Source of the DNA: Scortum barcoo
Taxonomy: Eukaryota > Chordata > Actinopteri > Centrarchiformes > Terapontidae
Assembly (NCBI GenBank): GCA_023238725.1
Contig: CM041534.1
Coordinates: forward strand, 392,501 to 456,500
Direction: 5' to 3'
DNA: 64,000 bases
Below the pieces are notes generated by a model. It saw only the letters and a list, made by a program, of their open reading frames with translations. It made no database searches and was not told the DNA's origin. Within the stretch, counting starts at the first letter, position 1; each line of letters opens with the position of its first letter. Below are positions 12,315 to 24,225 of the stretch, in pieces. Made by a program: the position numbers and the translations under genes.

Positions 12315-13493
12315 CAGAGCCGGCCCTACGCAATGTGGGGCCCTAGGTGAGATTTTATATGGCGCCCCCCTCCATCGGCAGCGATGTTACATACACTTAC
12401 AAAAAGGAAATCGAATAGCATTGTTTTTACCATTGTCTTTAATTTATAAGATAACATGTCACCCAATTTACATGCTTAACAAATTACAAATAAATACAAA
12501 AAATCTGAAATACAATATAAATACTCTTACCACAAAATAGGCTGCTGCATCCCTGGACTCTTCTGAGGTGGAGGGGACAGAAGGAGTGCTTGAGGCTGCT
12601 GAAGTTGTGAAATCGATTGATGGCCCAACATTTGCAGAGGCTGGACTTAAATATCTCAAAAGTCCGTCTGAACAGAGCAGTGTTACAGCTACTATATAAA
12701 AGTGATGACGAAAACCTAGATACATACTATGTATTATATATTATACTATGTATAATATACAATGTATATTTTTCTGATATGCATATTAGATTAGATACAA
12801 CTTTATTGTCATTACAGTGAAATGTTGATTAGCAGATGCAGTAAACTGCAGTTTAATATGGCATGTGGAAATGCTGAGTTATGGAGTATTAACAATAAGA
12901 ATAATGTGTACTTTAACACTGATGTAAAGTTTAAAACAATTAACATGCTTTAGGTAGTAGGTTTAACAAATGATCCATAACAGTAAAGAGCCTCCATGCC
13001 GCCCAGCTACAGAAATATAAAACTGCTTATTTACTGATTAGCATAGCATGTTGAGGCTAATCGCTCAGAAGCAAGTTATCAACTGCTTGATAAGTGATGC
13101 TTCATTTCATTACTGTATCTTTACTTTAACTCTTTCTTTCTCCCGTTTTTCCTCCTCTTCTTCTTCTTTTTTTTCTTCCCTGTGCTCCGGACAGTTTAGC
13201 TCGTTTTGACATGTTTACACAACTTCTCTGGTCACATCAATAAATCTGCCCCTCCCCCCACAGAGAGCGAGCAGGTACCATCAGCCGGAGGAGGGGGGGG
13301 GGCTTATTTGTAGTATTATCATTTGTAGTAATATTAATTGGGCATTGCTTTACATTTTAAGAGTTAAATAGTAATAAATAGTTTTAATATAATTATATTG
13401 AAGGTGAATTTTTTCCCAAGTTTTGTGGCCCTCTGGAGGCCACGGCGCCCTTAGCATTTGCCTATATATTGCCTAATGGGCCAGCCGGCTCTG
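12315..13493. mobile_element. hAT-type DNA transposon, about 1.18 kb
   Basis: The left end CAGAGCCGGCCC and the right end CCGGCTCTG form a 10-bp perfect terminal inverted repeat (CAGAGCCGGC). Further subterminal similarity includes GGGGCCCTAGGTGAG and GGCGCC near both ends. The flanking octamers CATGACAC (12307-12314) and CAAGACAC (13494-13501) match at 7 of 8 bases, as expected for a hAT target duplication. A - strand open stretch (12468-12725), rich in serine, alanine and proline, may be a transposase remnant, but no catalytic or BED-finger motif is visible. A pyrimidine tract lies at 13130-13190. Probably an internally deleted, non-autonomous copy. Confidence 0.75.
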
Positions 13494-13501
13494 CAAGACA
13501 C

Positions 13502-14047
13502 TCAAATGATTTCATTATCACAGCAAAGAGTACAGTAATTAAACTTCTCTTACCATCTTGCTGAATCTGTATGTACGCCTTTTCCTGTCCCCACTCCTGA
13601 ACACTTCCTTTTTGCAGCTTTAACTGTCGGAGTTTGGCTGTGAACCAGGGTTTGTCATTGTTATAACTCACCCTGGTGTATGATGGTACACAGCAGTCCT
13701 TACAGAAGCTGAACTCATCTATTACTATTCAATTAATGAAAGTACTTAGTTTTCATAAGGTACATCTGAAACTGAGTGACACAAGAGTAAGTCCAACTTA
13801 ATGTGGAACTATGGAAGGAGGCATGTCACAGAGGTATGATGACCCACACAGATGACAGGGTTGCCTTTCTTAGGTAAATGGCAGAGAAAGCCATTTAGGG
13901 TGAAGCTGCCCTTGTGTGTGCAGTGGTTTGTGATATCTGGGGTGATTGCGGCCATAGTGTTAGCTGGGTTGGGATTATGAGCTGGCAGCCTACTAGAGGC
14001 ATTTCCGTCTTTCCTACTTCCAACTTTCACTATTGGAAGTATGCTAC
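13502..14047. other. Non-coding stretch between hAT and LINE
   Basis: No recognised exon, repeat family or RNA. Short - strand open frames at 13462-13671 (overlapping the hAT end) and 13809-14051 lack any supporting motif. Confidence 0.5.
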
Positions 14048-15035
14048 GCATCCCAAAACGCAGGCTTACTTGTAGTTCCCAGGGTTTCCAGAAGTAGTCT
14101 AGGGGGCAGAGCCTTCAGCTATCAGGCCCCTGTTCTCTGGAACCAGCTCCCAGCTCCCAATCTGGGTCTGGGTCCGAGAGGCAGACACAGTGTCAGTGTT
14201 TAAGAATAGACTTAAAACCTTCCTTTTTGATAAAGCTTATAGTTAGGGTGGGCACAGGCTCGCCCTTAGTTATGCTGCTATAGGCTTAGACTGCCGGGGG
14301 CTCCCATGATGCACCGGGCACCTCTCTCTCTCTTCCTCTGTCTCTCCTTCCTCTACTCTTATTATGGTAGTAGTGCAAACTGGAGTCACCTTATAAACTG
14401 GTAAAAGTGGCTAAAGTGGTTAAGGTGGTTGAAATTGGTTAAAGTGTTAAAGCGGTTAAAGTGAATACTCTTATGTGCTGTAAGTGCATGTTACTGCCGG
14501 AGCCCCAGTCCTCCCTGTTCTCTCCAGTCTTGCAGGTTCCTCACTGATTCTGGTTGTGGTCCATCTGTCTGAGGTTCACTGGCCTGGTGGGGACATGATC
14601 TGTGTCTGTGTTGTGGAGAGAAGGTCGAGTGGCCCAGAGCTCCATATGAGGACATCTAGGGATGCACCTGGACTCACGGACTTTCCATTACCTGTGATAC
14701 CTTCACACATGGACTAAACCAATGAACTCAGTTTATGCTACAGCTTATTACGACCCATGTATAACTCCATATATGACTGATGATGTTCTCTGTACATGTA
14801 CATGTGGCATCTATTGCACGTCTGTCCATCCCAGGGAGAGGGATCCCTCATCTGTGGCTCTTCCTCAGGGTTTCTTCTTTTTCCCATAAAGGGTTTTTTG
14901 GAAGTTTTTCCTGACTCGGTTCGAGGGTCTAAGGACAGAGGGTGTCACAACTGTACAGATTGTAAAGCCCTCCGAGGCAAACGATGTTTGTGATTTTTGG
15001 GCTTTAAATAAATACATTTGAAAATTTGATTTGAC
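14048..15035 (+). mobile_element. L2/CR1-like LINE, 5'-truncated copy A (end of RT ORF plus 3' UTR)
   Basis: Begins at CCCAAAACGCAGGCTTACTT, which matches the inverse of 25217-25240 in copy B, and follows copy B to its 3' end. The first 200 bp carry the last residues of the LINE polyprotein, ending in a frame equivalent to RLKTFLFDKAYS near 14205-14245. The rest is a roughly 750-bp 3' UTR shared with copies B and C, containing CTCATCTGTGGCTCTTCCTC and AAAGCCCTCCGAGGCAAACG. It ends in an AT-rich tail of TTTGAAAATTTGAT type. The large 5' truncation is typical of LINE insertion. Confidence 0.8.
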
Positions 15036-15650
15036 TATTTTATTAGGGCTAACTGCCATTATGCTAACACCATCTACTAAAAACAGGTTATATTGTCACA
15101 CATGCTCTGCTGTGGCATACGTGTGGCTCGACAATGACAAAGGTGCAGGTTGTTTTGCAGTAAAATAGAAGACTTTTAAGTGCTATGACTGTATATCGTT
15201 TCTCCAGGTAGAACCTAAAATTGTCTGCGGCCTTGTGACACCATTCTCTACTCTCTGCTCGTTCATTACCGTCACAATGGTTCAGTGACCAAAGTCCCAT
15301 GTATCAGCTGAGCCTGCAGGACTGCTCTTCTTGCCAACGTGACTGGCAGTAGGAGGAGTCGTAAGCCACTGAGCACATTTAGAGAATACAGTTGCTCTAC
15401 TTAAACTGAAGTTGGCAGCAGGAAACTTTCAACTCTGCTTGCGAAGCAGCCTGGAGGAACTGCCCAACATCCATTTTGCGACAAGCTTCTACTCCACACA
15501 CTTTTCCATGTCACTTTTTTATTTCATACCAGCCATGACACGTTAATCAAGAATATTTCTTTTTCTTCAGAAGACATACGACTTCATAAAACTAATTTTA
15601 AGAGCATTACTGAGGCATAATGCAGAAATTAACGCATCCACTGTGAGCTG
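15036..15650. other. Non-coding stretch
   Basis: No recognised exon, RNA or repeat. The - strand frame 15088-15300 has no domain features. Confidence 0.5.
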
Positions 15651-15660
15651 CTTCTTAGAA

Positions 15661-15971
15661 TTGATTCATTCATTCATCTTCTATACCTGCTTATCCTGAC
15701 ACCACAGGGTTTGCACAGGGGGTGCTGGAGCCTATCTCAGCTATCTTGGGCGAGAGGCGGGGTCCACCCTGGACTGGATGCCAGTCAGTTACAGGGCTGA
15801 CATAGATAGACAGACAATCACTCACATTCACACCTAGGGAAAATTTAGAGTTGTCAGATAACCTAACCTGCAGGGGAGAACATGCAAACTCCACACAGAA
15901 GGAGAATGAACCCAGAACCCTCTTGCTGTGAGGCAGCGACAGTGCTAACCACTACACCACTGTGCCGCCCT
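15661..15971 (-). mobile_element. tRNA-derived teleost SINE with target duplication
   Basis: Read on the - strand it starts GGGCGGCACAGTGGTGTAGT, giving a tRNA-like head with an A-box-like TAGTGGTTAGCAC. Next come CTCACAGCAAGAGGGTTCTGG (a decayed B-box region) and a body with GGAGTTTGCATGTTC, CTGGACTGGATGCC and GGATAAGCAGG. It ends in a GAAT-type tail. The perfect 9-bp duplication TTCTTAGAA at 15652-15660 and 15972-15980 flanks it, showing LINE-assisted insertion. It is about 310 bp and is the same family as the copies at 22.7 and 46.5 kb. Confidence 0.85.
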
Positions 15972-15980
15972 TTCTTAGAA

Positions 15981-18900
15981 GTCAAAATACAAAAAAATAT
16001 ATATATTTTGCTGAATGCTGAGGTCTGATATTACTATTCAGATCCTATTAAGATTATATTCTGTAACCGCTCACTGTATCAACTTTTAGCATGTCATTAA
16101 AAAACACTGCCACTTTTATGAATTTGAAAATATGACTTCAGCCATAACAGATAGCATTTAACATAGCAATCATTAACAGTCAAGAATCACAACAAAAAAC
16201 ACATTTCTCCAAAAGATATGGAAATATATTCATATTGAAAACAGATGGTATCTTATCAACGTCACCATCTTTTAAGAAACAAGGAGCAAATTGCAGTTAA
16301 TTGTTTGGATCATATCCTTGCTCATCTACTTCCCTTATGTCAATATGAAAGATTTTCTTACCTTTCTACCACTTCGCTTCTCTTCAGATGTTGCTGGTGC
16401 AAAAAAGTGTGTGTAAAACACAGTAAAACAATAATTGATTTTCATTTTTAATAGTTTTCTTTCTTTGTTTCTAATGAACTAGATATAAAAAAGTGTACAA
16501 AGGCTCTTCATCCTATCAATAAAACAAACTACTTATTGATAAACAGATCAACAGGTCACAATTTGACAGAATTGACAGAAATTTTGAATACTTTTGAAAC
16601 TGTGCTCTGAGGTTGCCTAAGCACAAAACTGAAAAAAATGTTCAAAATTGGTCATATACTATGTTTAGTCTTTGGGGACAGGGGACTACTGTTTTTTAAG
16701 AAATAGTGGAAAGTGCTTTAGAATAAGCAAGAAAAATGTACATTTTTTAAAATATATATATATAGGCGGTGAAGTCTCTCATTATTTTTGGCTTATCTTT
16801 TTTATTCATTTAATGTAACATCCCATTGCCCTCCTGGAATTGTAGTTCCACTTTCTTCCCCCCTTCTGCTTCTTTTTACTGCTCTTCTTACACTGTAGGC
16901 TGGTGCTTTATAATTGTCCATGTCTCAAGACTGCAGCCCTAAGTTGTCAGTGGCACTGCATGTTTATGGAATCCTGGATGGTTCTGGCTGTGGAGCGATT
17001 TAAGTGTAGTTTTGTGAACAGTTGCTTTTAATTTTTACAATTTAAATCCACTGTATACTTAGTGAATACAGTGAAGGTGCAGTCAGTAACTTTGAGCAGA
17101 GTCCTCTCTCTGCCTGAACATTTGAACACTCTCGCCATGAAGAGGAGAGAGGAGCCTGGAAGGCCCCACAGAAGAATCCGGGGCAGATGAGGGTCCCCTG
17201 GGGTCCCAAACAGGACCTAGGTGCTGAGGACATCTGTAAATTTTTATATGGCTTCATAAATGTGTATTTAAATATATATTAGAATTATACAACATTCATG
17301 TAATGCAATTATTTATTATTTAATTAAGTATGTTTTCTACAGTGATTTGTTTTAATTGCATGAGTGTAAAAATATATCATTTTGCCATATTATGGTGTAT
17401 TATTTAAGTAATTTTTGGTTCAATTTTAAATACTATAACCTTCATTTAGAACTATTCAAATCACAGGGTCAACACTAGACAACCTTTATTTTGCAGATTA
17501 AAAATGCACATTATTTATGGTCAACATGTGAAACTTTGATTTGTGCCGAAGACAGGATTCTTGGTTCTTCAAAGTGCAACAACAAGCCTCTGTGTCAGAC
17601 CTGTGAGAGCAGAAAGAATTGAATATGTGGTCAGACAGTTTCATTTATGAAGGAAGACATCTTGGAAGGATACTAATTTTTTATAAAATAATCCAAATTA
17701 AAATGATAGTTGGCCATATGAGAACTGGCTTGTCTTTAAATTAATCAATGTGCCTTCTATAGCTTTGAGTAACAATTATGATGGGAGTAAAAAATAAAAC
17801 CAACTAAAAATAAAATAAACACTTCCATCATAACACTGATCTGGATTCAACTAAATAATAGAGGAGTGAATATTCACTGGCCTCAAGATTTAATAATGAT
17901 TTACCTGCCTATGATTGGAAAACACAAATGAATCTCAGGTCTTTAAATATGGGGTAAGTTTTTAAAAGTAAGGTTTACAGATATTTGAAACTCAAAAAAA
18001 CTGCTGTGATTTTCACTGAATTATTTTAACATTTCACATGTCAAATCAGCTGCCACATTACCTTTGTGAACACTGCTGAACACTTTGACCACTGATTAAT
18101 GTGCTGTCAGAGCTGTACACTTACATACTTCCACAAAGTATGTCCATACCAGATTTCCAGACTTTAGCTTAATCAGAACAAATATTGTGCAATTTTTCCT
18201 CATACTAAATTTTGTCACTGGACACAAATGGGGTAGATCTTCATGCACTGTGGAGTATTTCCTTGTGATCAAAAGTATATATTTTCTTTTTAATATAGGT
18301 AAAAACTATAAATAGTATGTGTTATGAATTCACAGTAAGCCCACAGTTGGTTGTGACTTCTGTGTATTAAGTGTGTCCCTGTGGTAAACTGTACCTGGAT
18401 TTGAGTGCACAAGTTAGATTGGGAGAGTAAGTGCTCTTAAACAAAACACTTTGAAAGAATATTAGTTCATTTCCATCAGATTCTCTTTGTTGTCAGTGGA
18501 CAAGAGATCAAAGCTGAGAGAGGAGAAAGTCAATTGGACTTAAACTCCTACTTGGTATGACCAATTAGAATAAATACAGTGTACCAATGTCCCTGTTTCC
18601 ATATGTCCTTAAAATGTCCTGCGTCAGATGATTTGTGCCCACTGTTTATATTTTTTAGAGAAGCAAAAGAAAATACAGGAGTCTTACCTCACCCCTCAAC
18701 CTAAACAGGAGAGATGGTATGAAAACAGAAAAGGCTTCTCCCTCCAGGCACTTTGCAAGCTTTACACTGGAGCAATACCTCAGCATATTGACAACATAAT
18801 CGAGATCCACTCAAAAGACAAATACACCTTATGGCTCAAGGTCACAAAAGACAGGTTGTTCTTTTTCTCTATTCTGAGAGCACACAGAAACCAACAGAAA

Positions 18901-19140
18901 CACCATGCAAGCATCCAGGAAAAAAGTGAAACATGAGTCTCATTTTCTTTCACATTTTCTTTAAACTTCATTGTATGCACAGGATACACTAAGTGGTCAC
19001 CAATACCAGCCTCACCATACTATTTAATTGGCACTAACAACTGAGGATAACAAACACAGGTGTGGTGCCTTTATCTGTCTTGGAGTACAGAATGAATTGT
19101 CGTTAATTGATACAAAATACATGTTAAATTGTAATACTCA
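15981..19140. other. AT-rich non-coding stretch
   Basis: No recognisable gene or mobile element. It contains short AT runs (near 16750 and 17265). The longest open frame is 18628-18936 (+), 102 codons, with no signal peptide, domain or splice context; I regard it as chance. Confidence 0.55.
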
Positions 19141-19142
19141 TT

Positions 19143-19162
19143 CTATTCTATCTATCTCTATC

Positions 19163-19254
<92 letters not shown>
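19143..19254. repeat. (CTAT)n tetranucleotide microsatellite
   Basis: About 27 units, nearly perfect after an initial imperfect stretch. A highly variable locus is expected. It produces a spurious periodic SIYLSIYL open frame on the + strand. Confidence 0.95.
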
Positions 19255-22200
19255 CTAAAGATCTCTACTAAAGATCTATACTTAGAATCAATGGGCAAAA
19301 AAATGTAAGTCTACTCCAGGTTCTAGGTAAGGAACGATTCAAGGTTCGGATTTATGGAGAAGTTCACTCCTGTTCAGTCAGTTAATTTGAGAATTTGAGA
19401 AATAAACAAGAAGAGGTTGAAAAATTGAGGAGTGAAATTTGCTTGGGAGGATTTCTCTTTCTCTACTAATCTAACATTCCTTATAGGATTGCTTTTATGC
19501 CAGGACCTGCACCCACATCAGTAAAGAACCATGAAAACCATTCACTGCAGTGGGATTTTATCTTAGCATTCCTCTCCTTATTGATAATACCCTCCACCCA
19601 TGCACAAAGACTAATGCGATAAGATGAACAGTAGTGTGCAACAGGTGTGGCATGCAGCTCTCTGATTCATAGTTTGAAACCTTCACAAAGCAGAAATACA
19701 AAGGCTTTGCATTTCATTTATAGAACATTTACCACCACATACTTACAATGTACAGTGGATGGAGAATTTGTATTGTAAATGCAGGACTTTCTTCAAGTCC
19801 TCTTCGGAAATTACTGCCCACATCCATTAGCATAAAAATTAAGCAGGAACAAAATTAGGCTTTTTCAGTGAAGACCTAATCTGCAAATGCAAATCCAACA
19901 GTAAAGCGCTTCCCACTGAGAGTGTAACAAAGTAAGGCGATCAAAAGATTTATTGGAATAAGGATACTGGCATATGCACAGAACACATTCATGAAAGAGT
20001 CTCTCTTGTCAATGAGAACTCGTCTGCTGCATCTGGAGAACTGGAGCTGTGAGAAAAGCCCCAAGGATTCACAATCTCTCGGGAGGACAGAAATTGGATG
20101 CTTATGATAGGAGGTAATGAGGTTAGCATGAATTTTGAGAGTCATTTGTTGAAAGCAGCTTGATTATGAAGAAAAATATTTGCTTCAACCTAATTTTTGA
20201 CTGCGGGGTTGCAGGAATAGGCTTGATCTCTATCAGTGTTAAAGGATTTTGTGAGAAATTTTAAAGATCAGAAAAGAGAATCTGAGGACATGTGGTTTAA
20301 TGAAATAATGAACAATTGTGATTTATAATATAGAACCATTAACCCCACATTAGCTAGGCAGAGGATCAAATCTCATAGGAGCTGATAAGTTCAGGGGTTT
20401 CTTAGAAATTTTAGCATCTTTCCTCTGCAATTACCTTTTGAAGTAGTTGAGTCATTGGTTCAAAGTTTAATATAAGGATCACTGTATGCTAAAAATGATA
20501 TGGGAAAATAGAGCAATAGCAGCTATAGACAGAAGGTTTTTAATTTTAGCTCTCCTAATCCTGCTAACCCAACACCACATATCAGCAGTGTACTACATAA
20601 TTAAATAATGTCTTACTAAACAAATTTGGACACTAAACCATGCTAACCCTGCATTGTGTTTTGTCCCCTTGGAGTGGCTGAAAGATTGGTCTGAGCTTTA
20701 TCACTCAGTCTTTTTTGCAACATGGCAAGTTTGTGGATGCAAGAATATAGCAGCATAGTCTTTGTTTCAGTCTCACTTATAAGAAAAAAAAGAAACAAGT
20801 ATCTGTTTCAATGTAGTCTTAATTGCTAACATAACTTTTTGTTTGTTTGTTTTTTTCATTTATATGCAAAAATGTGAAACAAGGTGTCCAAAAATCTAAT
20901 CAGTTCAAATCTAATATCCTCCTCTCCAGACTGTAGGGAGAATTTGGGCTGCAAATACTGAGGTACTATCATGGTTTGAAGTAGATTGAAGTTATCTAGA
21001 AATGTAATCCAATCTGTGTGATGTCAGGAAAACAATCAGATTTTGTACACATTCAGCTGCAGTGTGAATTTATAATGGGATGAAAAAAAAAGAATGAGCC
21101 ACCACTGCCAGGTCTGAGGTAGACTGCACAAACAGCTTTGTGTTTGTGGACAAGTTGAAGTCACAGTCTTGCTGAGAACACATATTCTCTAGATAGTCCT
21201 GGCAGCAGAGCTTGCACAGCTTGCAAGACACAGGTGAGAGGCTTAGCAGCTAACAACAGCACAGACACAAAAAGTACAACTGCACCAAGAAAGTAAAACT
21301 AGTAGAAACAAAACTAAATTTGCAGAGAGAACTTGTGTTCCAAACAACAGATGAGCACACAAATATAGCACAAAGTTAAGAACACTTAAGCACATCAAGG
21401 TGACTTGGGGCCTGTGAAATGAGGGGAAACTCAAGAACTAAAGGGGATGAGTGACACTTCTCCCTGACCTACTGAGCACTCAATTACAATTCAAACATAA
21501 TTGTAAAGAGACCTCAAATATGTGGCCATGCACACACACACTACCTTGTAGCATTGTCTCAATGAATAAAGTAAAAAAGAACCAATTATTTTAGCTAGTT
21601 TCTAACATTTGCAAAAAAAGCAGTCAGAGAGCTGATTGTTCAGCGTTTTGTGTGTCACTAAGTAGGAGTCAACACAGTCTCCCAAGAGTGAGTTGCCTAT
21701 TTTCAGGTCAGAAATATCAATAATGTCCTTGTATGATGTAAGGGAGCTTTTTGTGGAAAGTGGCCTCTGATGGAGTCTCTTCTATAATGGATTTAACAAA
21801 ACTGTAACACAGCAAGGTATGCAGAGAGGAATAAAACAGTCACAGTAGGAACTTCCTGCAGAAGAATAATATTTTATATTTTATACTTCTATGGCTCCTG
21901 TCTTTGCTAAGGTTTTTTTTTTAATCACACCTTCATTGTACATGCTGTGTATCTAATTTAATTCTTTTATCTTGGCCACTTAGTCCCCCTTTTAAAGGTA
22001 AGAGTCTGACCTTTCCATAACATCTGGAAGGATCATCCTGCAGAAAGCAAGACTGACCTTTATTTGGCATTTTCTTTCTCAGCAGGCTGTCAATTAACCT
22101 TCAGTAAGGCAGAGAAAGCATGAAACATATGCTGAAAAACAAATCCATCTTCCCTAAAAGAAATAATTTAAAAAATCATAAAAGAAGAAGATTTTTGTTT

Positions 22201-22686
22201 TTCATTCATGTATGCTTATTTATTTCATTCAAATGGCCTACACATCAAGAACTCAGCTTGTAGCAACATTTAAGTTTTGGTGTCTCAGTGAGCTAATGTG
22301 CATCACATCTAATACATTTATGGATCATAAATCTTGCCATGCTCAGTGAAGTGAGTTAAAGGGACACGTTCTCCATGATCACACATTGGCATTGTTGTTC
22401 TTGTTTTTGTGAGAGATTGCAAGGGTTTTATGCAGCAGTCTGCTCAGAGGAAGACAGGTAATTTTTCACATTTAAACTAAGGAGTCAGGGAAAGGAAATC
22501 TAATTTGAAGCAACATTTTGAGTAATTATATGTGCAGAATGATTATACTGTGTGACTGATGAAGTGATTTTCAAGCTTCTTTGGCAACAAATTACAAAAG
22601 AGTTTTCTTTTCTGAAACAGTTCTCATGCTCACTTTGGGTTGTTACTCAGGCCCAGAGTAAATTTTTTAATTGAAATTTGTTTAAA
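19255..22686. other. Non-coding stretch
   Basis: No recognised exon, RNA gene or mobile element. The - strand frames at 19876-20145 and 21243-21434 show no family signature and no splice-site context that I could defend. Confidence 0.5.
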
Positions 22687-22695
22687 ATGTATGCA

Positions 22696-23063
22696 CTGTG
22701 GTGTAGTGGTTAGCACTGTTGCCTCACAGCAAGAGGGTTCCTGGGTTCAATCCCTGGTTGAAGCAGGCCCTTCTGTGTGGAGTTTGCATGTTCTCCCTCT
22801 GGGTTCTCTCTGGGTGCTCCAGCTTTCTCCCACAATCCAAAGACATACAGGTTAGGTTAGGTTATTGACAACTCTAAATTGCCCCTAGGTGTGAATGGTT
22901 GTCTGTCTCTCAATGTTAACCCTGCAGTGACTGACTGGCGGCGTCCAGTCCAGGGTGTACCCTGCCTCTCGCCCAAAGATAGCTGGGACAGGCTCCAGCA
23001 CCCCTGCGACCCTGTGTGTGCTCAGGATAAGCAGGTTTAGAAGATGGATAGATAGATGGATGG
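22696..23063 (+). mobile_element. tRNA-derived teleost SINE with perfect 9-bp target duplication
   Basis: The head reads GTGGTGTAGTGGTTAGCACT (A-box region), then a good B box GGTTCAATCCC at 22743-22753. The body has GGAGTTTGCATGTTCTCCC, CTCTAAATTGCCCCTAGG and CTCGCCCAAAGATAGCTGGG, and the tail is GATGGATAGATAGATGGATGG. ATGTATGCA at 22687-22695 and again at 23064-23072 is a perfect target duplication; its last three bases overlap the expected first bases of the SINE. It is the best-preserved SINE in the window. Confidence 0.9.
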
Positions 23064-23072
23064 ATGTATGCA

Positions 23073-24225
23073 TGTGCCACATAATATATGGGATGGTATG
23101 TTGCGGTAAAATAATACCTAAATTGTAGCTAATGTTTTTACTGTTACTTTGTGCTTTGTAAATGTGACAAAACCATGAATGCTGCAGTGGAAATTTGGGT
23201 GTAATGTGTGTTTTTTCTTGTCACTAATCTAATGACTATTTAAGAAACCACAGTTGTTCACTCATTTTCAAAGGCTCTGCATTATTCAGTGGCATGGAAA
23301 TAAAGGTTGCTGCTCTCACTCAAATTTCTGGAACTGAAGATGTCTTTAAAGATATGATCTATGATTTTAATCAGTGTTCTTGTCAGGAAGTAGGCTGCAG
23401 GAAGATGGGAAATACATTAACAAAAATTAACTGAACACCTTGTGTCCTTGATGACACTATTCAAAGACAAATTATATGTGCAGTTTAGATATTACCATAG
23501 CTTTAGCAACAATACTATAGCAGCAGGACATTATGAAAACAACTTTTCTACAGATACTTTTAACACTGGATATTTAACAAATACAGACTCTGTACTGATC
23601 TTCTTTTCCATGCATCATTTCTTTAGTATTGTTGTGGATGATCAATAAATGTAATTTTACTTTTAAAGCTGCCTTTCAAGTGGTGAGTTAAACACTTACC
23701 AGACTTGATTCCACCTCCAGCATGTTATGATACACAGTCTGTTCTCTCTCTCCAATGTATTCTCATCTACTCACTGCCATTCGTCTTCCAACCATATTTC
23801 TCTAACATAGTGTATTAAGCACAGAGTTATTAAGCACAGAGTTATTAAGCACATCAAGCAGATTGCAGAAACAGAAGAAATAGCATTACGCATCACAGTT
23901 CAAAGCTGCTCACACTTCAGATCTGTAACTTTGTAGGGCGTCAGAGAAGGTTCAAAGACGTGTTAGTTATTGGTTTCAGAAGGTTCAGGGCTGAAGAGAG
24001 GAAAAATGCGATTAAAAAATGTTACGCTTGAGCTGTATGCAAGAAGTCAATAACACTATGATTTTACTGACCTTTTAATTTCACAATTGCTTGCATTTCA
24101 TAACCAAAAAGTAGTCCAAAGACTTACAGTTTGCAGATGTAATATATGAAAAAGTTACCTTGTAGGAGAAAGGAAAGAGGGACATGTTCCTTCTTCTCTC
24201 CAGATTTTCCTTTTGAAATAAGACC
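23073..24225. other. Non-coding stretch with a small tandem repeat
   Basis: No gene recognised. Positions 23814-23852 hold a 15-bp unit (ATTAAGCACAGAGTT) in about 2.5 copies. Confidence 0.55.

Noticed and set aside
14484..14717. 77-codon frame in the L2-like 3' UTR (also at 24543-24803 on -) as a conserved small protein
   Set aside because: The similarity is explained by both being copies of the same LINE 3' UTR; nothing indicates selection on the protein.
18628..18936. 102-codon + strand open frame as an exon or gene
   Set aside because: No recognised domain, no defensible splice sites, and frames of this length are expected by chance in 64 kb.
22696..22760. tRNA gene
   Set aside because: The A- and B-box match belongs to a SINE head with SINE body, tail and target duplication; no mature tRNA fold is expected.
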